Assembly (NCBI RefSeq): GCF_040096355.1
Contig: NZ_JBBMEX010000012.1
Location: 1-64,000, forward strand
Origin: Maccoyibacter intestinihominis
Lineage (GTDB): Bacteria > Bacillota > Clostridia > Lachnospirales > Lachnospiraceae
Length of the DNA stretch: 64,000 nucleotides
Direction: 5' to 3'
Made by a program: the position numbers and the translations under genes. Shown here piece after piece: positions 57,922-64,000 of this stretch. Under the pieces are notes generated by a model. It had not been told where the DNA came from, ran no database searches, and saw only the letters and a list, made by a program, of their open reading frames with translations. Positions within the stretch are counted from its first letter, which is position 1. Every line of letters begins with the position of its first letter.

Positions 57922-59223
57922 CTACTCCATAATCTTAGAGGTATATGCTTCTAATAAGACCTCATACTCTTTGCCCTGATAAGAAAAATGTAATGTCTCT
58001 GCATGATCTGTCAGGTTAAGTGCGATAACTTTGTACTGCTCACCACTTCGTCTTGCAAAAACGAACTGTTTATTGCGGACTAATACCTCATCATATGCCC
58101 CATATTTTACCGCATCGGACTCTTTGCGGATCTTTGCCAGTTCCCGGATATGCGCCGGCAGATCCGTTTCTTGGGCGCACATTTCCTCTAAGTCCAGCTT
58201 TGGTCGAAGCGGCAGGTCAGCATCCATTCCCTGACCTTTCACTCCTTCAATCCCCCACTCACTTCCGTAATAAATGGACGGGATTCCCGGCATCATGTAA
58301 AGCAGCGTATAGGCATTCTTTAAGTTCTCACGCTGTTTGAGCAGACTTCCGATCCGGTTGACATCATGGTTATCCAAGAAGTTGTACAGGCAGAGATTTT
58401 CATAAAGACCTCCCTGCCCAAACTGACGCTTCAACGAATAGGCAATCTCAAAATAATTCTTGTCATTGTGGCTTGAATAAATGCCCTTCCAGCACTCATA
58501 ATTCGTAACCGAATCTAACATCTCATCGTTTGCCCAGACACGGTAATCGCCATGAATGATCTCGCCCATCAGCCAGAAATCTTCTCTCTTTCCTTTTGTA
58601 AAGCTATGGAGTCGTTTAAAAAATTCCCGGTCTACGCAATCGGCTGCATCCAGACGCAGGCCGTCAATGCCCAGCTCGTCCATCCACATACCGACTGCTC
58701 CAAGCAGATGTTCACAAACTGCCGGATTTCTCAGGTTCAATTTAACAAGTTCCGCTGCCCCATGCCAGTTCTCATAGGAAAATGAATCTCCTAACGGACT
58801 CTGCCAGGAAAAATTCAAATTACAGAACCAGTCTTTATAGTCTGACTGTTCCAGATTCTTCTGCACATCCAAAAAAGCAAAGAATTTTCTGCCTACATGA
58901 TTAAAGACTCCATCCACGATAACACGGATGCCGTTTTCATGTAGTGCCGTAAAGACTTTCTTAAAATCCTCTTTACTTCCCAGTCTGCTGTCTGTCTGAT
59001 AATAATCTGTCGTATCATAACCATGGGAAACAGATTCAAAGATCGGTCCAAAATAGATCGCATTGATCCCAAGCTCTTTGAAATGCTCTATCCAATCTAA
59101 CACCTCTAAAATCCGTCCGCCTGCCGTTGCTTCCCCTTCGTTACGAAGAGGTGCTCCGGTAAATCCGAGCGGATAGATATGATAAAACATTGCTTCCCTG
59201 ATCCAGTTTTTTTCATCAGCCAT
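57922..59223 (-). CDS. GH13 alpha-amylase-family glycosidase
   Basis: A 433-residue intracellular enzyme. The ATG at 59223 follows AAAGGAGTG. It starts WIREAMFYHIYPLGFTGAP. GH13 regions are DGVFNHVGRKFFAF (I), GLRLDAADCVDREFF (II, nucleophile Asp), GEIIHGDYR (III, acid/base Glu) and FLDNHDVNRIGS (IV). There is no signal peptide and no starch-binding module, so it acts on imported oligosaccharides, likely like a cyclomaltodextrinase or oligo-1,6-type enzyme. Substrate inference is weak. It lies upstream of the RelQ-like gene. Confidence 0.92.
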   Translation of the reverse strand: MADEKNWIREAMFYHIYPLGFTGAPLRNEGEATAGGRILEVLDWIEHFKELGINAIYFGPIFESVSHGYDTTDYYQTDSRLGSKEDFKKVFTALHENGIRVIVDGVFNHVGRKFFAFLDVQKNLEQSDYKDWFCNLNFSWQSPLGDSFSYENWHGAAELVKLNLRNPAVCEHLLGAVGMWMDELGIDGLRLDAADCVDREFFKRLHSFTKGKREDFWLMGEIIHGDYRVWANDEMLDSVTNYECWKGIYSSHNDKNYFEIAYSLKRQFGQGGLYENLCLYNFLDNHDVNRIGSLLKQRENLKNAYTLLYMMPGIPSIYYGSEWGIEGVKGQGMDADLPLRPKLDLEEMCAQETDLPAHIRELAKIRKESDAVKYGAYDEVLVRNKQFVFARRSGEQYKVIALNLTDHAETLHFSYQGKEYEVLLEAYTSKIME

Positions 59224-59260
59224 TGCAAACACTCCTTTGTATGCTTTTCACTTACTCTCT

Positions 59261-59641
59261 TTATTTGTTATCTGCCTTGTTCTGGAATTTTTCATTGTCG
59301 ATGATAAAACGCTCATGCTCGCCTTCGCCGATTTTTCCACGTTCATCATACGCTTCCACATGGAAAACCAGTTTTCTTCCATCGACTTTTACTAACTCGC
59401 TCTTTGCTGTTACTTCCATGCCTACCGGAGTCGCAGAAATATGGCTGACATTCATCAGTGTTCCGACAGTTCCCTGTCCTTCCTCTAACTCTCCTGCAAC
59501 ACTTGTATAAGCTGCCTGCTCCATCAATGCGATCATTGCCGGTGTCGCATATACTTTTAATGCACCGCTTTTCATCGTAAGAGCTGTGTTTTCCTGTGTT
59601 ACCTGTTCTTTCTTTTCACCTTGAATTCCTGTTGCTAACAT
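59261..59641 (-). CDS. FlK-like hot-dog thioesterase
   Basis: A 126-residue single hot-dog-fold protein: LKVYATPAMIALMEQAAYTSVAGELEEGQGTVGTLMNVSHISATPVGMEVTAKSELVKVDGRKLVFHVEAYDERGKIGEGEHERFII. This pattern (TPAMIALMEQAA, GTLMNVSHISATPVG and the GEGEHERFI end) matches fluoroacetyl-CoA thioesterase-like proteins, which are common in Clostridia. It probably hydrolyses a small acyl-CoA; the substrate is unknown. Confidence 0.9.
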   Translation of the reverse strand: MLATGIQGEKKEQVTQENTALTMKSGALKVYATPAMIALMEQAAYTSVAGELEEGQGTVGTLMNVSHISATPVGMEVTAKSELVKVDGRKLVFHVEAYDERGKIGEGEHERFIIDNEKFQNKADNK

Positions 59642-59682
59642 GCTGTCCTCCTGCTGTTTGTTTGACTTTTATTTTTAGCTAT

Positions 59683-61098
59683 TTAAGATAAATGTTTCTT
59701 TTTTTCAAAGAAATCCTTTGTCTCCTTGATCACTACTCCACTTAATGCGAAGATTGCTATCATATTCGGTATCGCCATCAGACCGTTGAAAATATCTGCG
59801 ATCGTCCATACTGCCTCTACTGTCATGTATGGTCCGATGAATACTGCTAAAATGTATAACCAACGGTATACTTTTACTGCTTTCATGTTACCGCCTGTTA
59901 AATACTCTAAACATCTCTCAGAATAGTAATCCCATCCCAGTATCGTGGTAAATGCAAAGAATACCAGACACAGCATTAATAAGAAGGAAGATACACTTGC
60001 CGGTATCGGAAGTCCCTGGTTGAATGCGTAAGTTGTAACCCGAACACCTTCTAATCCTTCTACCTGCCATGCTCCGGTTAATACGATGGACAATCCTGTC
60101 ATCGTACAGATGATGATTGTATCAATAAAGGTTCCTGTCATGGAAACAAGTCCCTGTCTTACCGGTTCTTTAGTCTTTGCTGCTGCTGCCGCGATCGGAG
60201 CAGAACCAAGTCCTGATTCATTAGAGAAAATTCCTCTTGCCACACCGCTCTGCATTGCGATAAACAGTGTTCCCACTGCGCCACCCGTAACTGCTGACGG
60301 ATTGAATGCTCCTTTTACTACTGTTACGATTGCTGCCGGGATCTCTGTAATATTGCAGATGATCAGTGTCAGACTGATCACTACATAAATGATCGCCATA
60401 AACGGTACAACAATCTGTGACACATTTGCAATACGTTTGATCCCGCCGATCAAAACCAGTGCCACACAGATACTGAGTACTAATGATGCAATGACAACTG
60501 TCCAGGAATAAGTTCCGATTCCCGGGATTGCAACGGTGTGCTGCTGGTTCGGGTCAAAGAAATTATTGACTGCGGATGCAATACCGTTTACCTGTGAAAA
60601 TGTTCCGATTCCAAAGAGTCCTACACAAATTCCAAAAAAGGCAAAGATCATAGCAAGCCACTTCCATTTTGAACCCATTCCACGCTCTATGTAATAGAAA
60701 GGTCCACCTAAAGCGTGTCCCTCTTCGTCTACCACACGATATTTCACTGCCAAAAGACCCTCTGCATATTTAGTCGCCATTCCAAAGAATGCTGCAATCT
60801 CCATCCAGAATAATGCTCCCGGTCCTCCTGCACAAATCGCCGTTGCGACTCCTACAATGTTTCCGGTTCCGATCGTTGCCGACAATGCAGTACACAACGC
60901 TCCGAAAGATGTCACCTCTCCGTGACCGTCTTCCTCATTTTTTACCATCCACTTTAATGCCAGTGGCAGTTTTCTTGTCTGAAGGAATCCCATTCGTATG
61001 GTCAGATAAAGACCACCGGAAAGGATGAGTACCATCAACGGTACGCCCCACACAATGCCATCAATTTTTGACAGCACTTCATTAATTGTCTCTAACAT
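59683..61098 (-). CDS. alanine/glycine:cation symporter (AGCS family)
   Basis: About 471 residues with about 10-11 membrane segments. The start at 61098 follows GAGGAGTGGG. Family signatures are LPLALKWMVKNEEDGHGEVTSFGALCTALSATIGTGNIVGVATAI, GGPGALFWMEIAAFFGMATKYAEGLLAVKYR and SNESGLGSAPIAAAAA. It imports alanine or glycine with sodium. The leader on the minus strand shows faint lysine-riboswitch-like words that are not a complete aptamer. Confidence 0.95.
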   Translation of the reverse strand: MLETINEVLSKIDGIVWGVPLMVLILSGGLYLTIRMGFLQTRKLPLALKWMVKNEEDGHGEVTSFGALCTALSATIGTGNIVGVATAICAGGPGALFWMEIAAFFGMATKYAEGLLAVKYRVVDEEGHALGGPFYYIERGMGSKWKWLAMIFAFFGICVGLFGIGTFSQVNGIASAVNNFFDPNQQHTVAIPGIGTYSWTVVIASLVLSICVALVLIGGIKRIANVSQIVVPFMAIIYVVISLTLIICNITEIPAAIVTVVKGAFNPSAVTGGAVGTLFIAMQSGVARGIFSNESGLGSAPIAAAAAKTKEPVRQGLVSMTGTFIDTIIICTMTGLSIVLTGAWQVEGLEGVRVTTYAFNQGLPIPASVSSFLLMLCLVFFAFTTILGWDYYSERCLEYLTGGNMKAVKVYRWLYILAVFIGPYMTVEAVWTIADIFNGLMAIPNMIAIFALSGVVIKETKDFFEKKKHLS

Positions 61099-61269
61099 TT
61101 TCTTTCCCACTCCTCATTACTTCTATTTGCACCGATACTCCTCTATCCGTGCCCTTGTCTAATATATTTGTATAAAAATGCAACATACTAACAATACCAC
61201 ATTTTTGTACAGTCTGTAAATGTTTCCGGGCTGTAGTTTTGGCAGTATATTGCATATTTTTTTCATTTA

Positions 61270-61612
61270 TCAGAAACAGGGTATCCGGAAAATATTTCGA
61301 TGCCAGATAAGAGCCCGGTATACGCACACAGATACTTGCCAAAATGTTGTGCAAAAATCCGATATACGATTTTCCATAGACACAAAAATATCCGCCTCAC
61401 CTTGCAAGTCTTTTTCTTCAATTAATTCCTGTTTTCTGGTTTGAACCGCAAAGTAACTTTGCGCAAAAGCAATCTGTCCTTTACGGGGATCTCCATTTTC
61501 AGCGATAAGATAACAGGCATAACGGGTAAGTATGTAATCGTCTACTTCACGATTAGCACCACTTCCCAATGTAACCATTTTACTGGCGTCAGTAAAATGG
61601 TCTATTCCTCTG
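61270..61612 (-). pseudogene. dinD remnant
   Basis: The frame DHFTDASKMVTLGSGANREVDD followed by YILTRYACYLIAENGDPRKGQIAFAQSYFAVQTRKQELIEE matches the middle of DNA-damage-inducible protein D, a BRO-N-related protein. The similarity starts at about 61612 and ends near 61396; real DinD is about 270-280 residues. The tail after ELIEEKDLQGE is unrelated. Both ends are lost, and the 5' edge overlaps the end of the HTH gene at 61602-61880. So it is a relic of a larger gene. Confidence 0.8.
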
Positions 61613-61880
61613 CTTTCTTCATTTTCTCATAATACGCCTTATACCTGTAAATCGTCCGCTCACTGACATTATTCCGCTTTGCAATCTCCACCATTGTCAT
61701 ACCGCTCTCATAACCGGCAACAAAATCATGATAGATTGCCATCCACTTTTCATTATGTTTCTGCCTTCCGCTCAGCTTTCGATTTTTATAATATTCCAAT
61801 TCTTCCCGAAGTGTGGCATTCTCTTTTTCCAGTTCTGCAATTCTTTTTAATGCCTCTTCCAGTGTTACAATCTTCTCCAT
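61602..61880 (-). CDS. small coiled-coil/helix-turn-helix protein
   Basis: A 92-residue protein. Residues 4-36 form a leucine-rich coiled coil (LEEALKRIAELEKENATLREELEYYKN). The C-terminal half, DFVAGYESGMTMVEIAKRNNVSERTIYRYKAYYEK, is a Hin-like or transposase-type helix-turn-helix (MTMVEIAKRNNVSERTIYRY). No catalytic domain. It could be a DNA-binding regulator or the leftover N-terminal part of a transposase or recombinase. Its stop codon overlaps the dinD remnant. Confidence 0.75.
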   Translation of the reverse strand: MEKIVTLEEALKRIAELEKENATLREELEYYKNRKLSGRQKHNEKWMAIYHDFVAGYESGMTMVEIAKRNNVSERTIYRYKAYYEKMKKAEE

Positions 61881-61881
61881 A

Positions 61882-62216
61882 TCTAAAATCCCTCCGAATA
61901 TGACATTCTCATTTTGTCTTTATTATAAACAGTATTCTTGTATTCGTCAATTCGATTTTGTCATGTTTTTTCTGTAACAACATCATACAACTATAAATGC
62001 AATATTCATAATATCTGTAACAAACAAAAGTGTGCCTCTCCGCGAGCTGTGCATCTTTGCCCGAAGGGCTTTTGTTCTATGGGAAAGACGATATTTCCTA
62101 TAGCGCAAAAAAGACATACGCAGAATGCTAAAAATAACATCTCCGGCATGCCTCTTCTTCCTATAGCACACTATCAAAATATTGAGTCTATGAATAATCT
62201 CTGAAATTTTTTATTT
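61882..62216. other. repeat-bearing intergenic region
   Basis: About 335 bases between the HTH gene and the GNAT gene. It contains copy 2 of the dispersed palindromic repeat (62049-62114) and a third CCTATAGC word near 62161. A frame of 64 codons on the minus strand runs through the repeat but has no ribosome site, so I do not call it a gene. Confidence 0.5.
62049..62114. repeat. dispersed palindromic repeat, copy 2
   Basis: GTGCATCTTTGCCCGAAGGGC is followed by CTTTTGTTCTATGGGAAA and its inverse TTTCCTATAGCGCAAAAAAG. It shares block order with 23208-23297 (GTGCATCTTTGCCCGA, CTATRGGAAA, GCAAAAAAG). Confidence 0.65.
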
Positions 62217-62762
62217 CTACAGGGTTAATGTCATTTCATGCCATTCTTCGCCGCCCCAGGAAGAACCTGAAATGCCTTTGTCTTTCAGTCCCATTTTTTC
62301 ATACATTGCCACTTTTTCCGGCAGACAGGTCAGAATCAGCATTTTCCGCTGATTGGCTTTTTCACGCTTACTGTACTGCGATACAATTTCTCGTGCTAAG
62401 CCCTGTCCACGATACTGCGGCAGTACATCTAATCCTAAGAGCATTACATTTTTTCCATTCGGTTTGTGCTGACTGATATCCGTAAAAAATTCATCTCTGA
62501 ATATTTCTTCATCTGTCGCTACTCCATTTAAAAATCCGGCGATTTCTCCGGTATCTTTATCAATTGCTACCAAAAACAACTCCGGTGCATTTGCAATCCT
62601 TGTCTTCATGCTCTTTTCTGAACATGCTTCGTGCGGTGGAAAACAGATCTGCTCAATCGCAACCGCCCGATCTGCCTCCTCTGCATGGATATCCCGGAAT
62701 TCAAATCTGTCTGTTATTGTGATGTTTTTCGTTGTGTTATGTTGTTGTGTTTGTTGTGTCAT
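62217..62762 (-). CDS. GNAT-family N-acetyltransferase
   Basis: A 181-residue acetyltransferase. It starts with a polar Gln/Thr-rich leader (TQQTQQHNTTKN), then FEFRDIHAEEADRAVAIEQICFPPHEACSEKSMKTRIANAPELFLVAI. The acetyl-CoA motif is LLGLDVLPQYRGQGLAREIVSQY (Q/RxxGxG/A), followed by LILTCLPEKVAMYEKMGLKDKG. It resembles AANAT-like or Rim-like members. Substrate unknown. Confidence 0.9.
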   Translation of the reverse strand: MTQQTQQHNTTKNITITDRFEFRDIHAEEADRAVAIEQICFPPHEACSEKSMKTRIANAPELFLVAIDKDTGEIAGFLNGVATDEEIFRDEFFTDISQHKPNGKNVMLLGLDVLPQYRGQGLAREIVSQYSKREKANQRKMLILTCLPEKVAMYEKMGLKDKGISGSSWGGEEWHEMTLTL

Positions 62763-62824
62763 TTTTCTAATCCTCTGGGTTTTTATTTTTTTGTATATAC
62801 TATCCTATCATAATCGGTTTACGC

Positions 62825-64000
62825 TCAATCCGCAAGTTCTCCCTGTGATGCAAAATATTCTTTTAATTCTGTTAGGATCATTGACTGGCTCTCCCTTGTA
62901 TGGATCAATGCATAGTAACTCTTTCCATATTTCGCATGCCGCTCCTCTTCTAAGATACCGGCAAGGCGTCCTTTTTCTGTTACCCTCTTATGTTTCTCTT
63001 CTCCCTGCTCCGCCGTTTCCTCGAGATAACCTTTATCTAACAGTAATTCATTGACAAATTTTGCTGTTAATTTCTTTCGGTTTGTCTCTTCGCAGAGTTC
63101 ATTGATCTGCTTCGTAAATTCCGAAACCGTACACCTGTCCGTCAGCTCTACTTCATCCAGTTTTTCCGGTGCAATGTAAAATGGCTGTTTCTTTTTTCTT
63201 AGAGGTTCTGCTACTGTCTCTTCAGTCGTTCGCATATTTCCATATTCTTTCAAAAATGCTGCAATGATTTTTATAAAATTTTCTCCATAGCTTTCGACTT
63301 TCTGTACTCCCATGCCGTACACTGCTTTCATCTCCGTACGGCTTTGCGGACATTTCGCACACATATCTTTTAAAGTTTTATCCGAACAGATGATAAATGG
63401 TGGTACATTTTGGCTTGCTGCAAGCTCTGACCGACATCCCCTGAGCTGCTCAAACAACTCCTGTCCTTCCGGTGTCAAATCTGCCAATTCTAACCTTTTC
63501 TTTGCCGATCCCGTCTTGATATAATTTTGCTCGGTTTCTTCCTCGATCACTACGCAATTACTGCATTTTTCACAGGTACACGGGGCATCTTCCCCAAAGT
63601 AGTTCAGGATAAACTGTCGAAGGCATTGATCCGTCTCACAGTAATGGATCATTTGGTTCAGTTTTTGGTTTTCTCTCCTTCGAAGTTCGGAACTCTCTGT
63701 GGCTCCATATGCTTTATGATTCAAAAGCTGCTTATTGATCATGATGTCCTGCTTAGAAAAAAACAGCACACATTCCGCTTCTTCTCCATCACGCCCGGCT
63801 CTTCCCGCCTCCTGATAATAGTATTCAATACTCTGCGGCATATTATAATGAAGGACATAGCGTACATTGGATTTGTCTATCCCCATGCCAAACGCATTCG
63901 TTGCAACCATCACCCGGATCCTGTCATATGTAAAATCATCCTGATTCTTTTTTCGTTCTTCTAATGACAAACCTGCATGATATCGTCCTGCCTCTATCCC
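62825..64000 (-). CDS. recQ: ATP-dependent DNA helicase RecQ, C-terminal part (runs off the window)
   Basis: 392 codons are visible; the N-terminal helicase lobe lies beyond position 64000. The visible part begins GIEAGRYHAGLSLEERKKNQDDF, in helicase lobe 2, then ATNAFGMGIDKSNVRYVLHYNMPQSIEYYYQEAGRAGRDGEEAEC (motifs V and VI). A zinc-binding domain follows, with CETDQCLRQFILNYFGEDAPCTCEKCSNC, then an HRDC domain (about 165-235 here; FEQLRGCRSELAASQNVPPFIICSDKTL) and a further basic C-terminal domain. It repairs or restarts forks by unwinding DNA. Confidence 0.95.
   Translation of the reverse strand, partial: GIEAGRYHAGLSLEERKKNQDDFTYDRIRVMVATNAFGMGIDKSNVRYVLHYNMPQSIEYYYQEAGRAGRDGEEAECVLFFSKQDIMINKQLLNHKAYGATESSELRRRENQKLNQMIHYCETDQCLRQFILNYFGEDAPCTCEKCSNCVVIEEETEQNYIKTGSAKKRLELADLTPEGQELFEQLRGCRSELAASQNVPPFIICSDKTLKDMCAKCPQSRTEMKAVYGMGVQKVESYGENFIKIIAAFLKEYGNMRTTEETVAEPLRKKKQPFYIAPEKLDEVELTDRCTVSEFTKQINELCEETNRKKLTAKFVNELLLDKGYLEETAEQGEEKHKRVTEKGRLAGILEEERHAKYGKSYYALIHTRESQSMILTELKEYFASQGELAD

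Noticed and set aside
61080..61200. Lysine-riboswitch-like words (GATAGAGG, GTGGGAAAG) in the leader of the AGCS symporter gene on the minus strand
   Set aside because: Only short words match, the aptamer core does not close, and the last word runs into the start codon. It is not enough to call a riboswitch.
61983..62177. 64-codon frame on the minus strand through the repeat at 62049-62114
   Set aside because: It is made of the dispersed repeat, has no ribosome site and no membrane or domain pattern.
1..64000. CRISPR arrays, tRNA or rRNA genes
   Set aside because: No regularly spaced repeats, cloverleaf-like sequences or rRNA landmarks were seen on either strand.

Overview
This window reads as a chromosomal segment of a moderately low-GC Gram-positive Clostridia, most likely a gut Lachnospiraceae (Roseburia/Agathobacter-like). 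The signs are a YtvI-type permease, paired glgC/glgD, a DnaD/DnaI-type primosome pair, a DUF6465 protein, a SAM-I riboswitch on metK, strong GGAGG ribosome sites, and sensory GGDEF and HD-GYP proteins. Genus is inference only. No tRNA, rRNA or CRISPR array was seen.

Layout. 1-9.3 kb: a small membrane protein, ytvI, an RluA-type pseudouridine synthase, an OmpR-type two-component pair, metK under a SAM-I riboswitch with a large palindromic repeat in its leader, an HD-GYP protein and murA. 9.3-15.3 kb: a minus-strand run of a GlmU-like uridyltransferase without its acetyltransferase half, pth, mfd and a PrsA-like foldase. 15.4-24.2 kb: glgC-glgD, murC, a DnaA-box cluster, dnaD-dnaI, a long prs, DUF6465 and an HPr-like protein. 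24.3-35.5 kb: a membrane-anchored beta-rich protein ending in a C39-like fold, a LacI-like sensor fused to GGDEF, a His-rich CsoR, a membrane GGDEF protein, an LtaS-like enzyme, a CDF transporter and a VOC protein.

35.57-48.13 kb is an accessory island. It lies between two direct copies of the 3' end and terminator of gdhA, which suggests insertion at the gdhA tail. Its own genes are defence and conflict modules: an AbiL-like ATPase with a broken RloB partner, an MBL hydrolase, a Phd antitoxin with a frameshifted RelE toxin, and a compact three-gene operon of a stand-alone colicin-E3-like RNase, a small acidic protein and an ImmA/IrrE protease. A second, GC-richer mobilizable element of about 6.56 kb is nested in it (36520-43079). 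It has 19-bp inverted terminal repeats, a large serine recombinase, a MobA/MobL relaxase, a RepA_N-type protein, a Cys-rich protein, an XRE regulator and two AT-rich cargo genes. It sits exactly at the end of the ImmA/IrrE gene.

48.1-64 kb returns to core genes: gdhA, an OPT transporter with a PqqD-like partner, DUF308, NYN-LOTUS, a ComEC-like secreted MBL lipoprotein, a P1B-type ATPase with DUF6110, a small alarmone synthetase, a GH13 enzyme, an FlK-like thioesterase, an AGCS symporter, an HTH protein next to a dinD remnant, a GNAT protein and the C-terminal part of RecQ, which runs off the window.

The strongest candidates for something little described are the E3-like RNase / acidic protein / ImmA-IrrE operon, the nested island, the repeat doublet in the metK leader and the tandem DnaA boxes before dnaD-dnaI.
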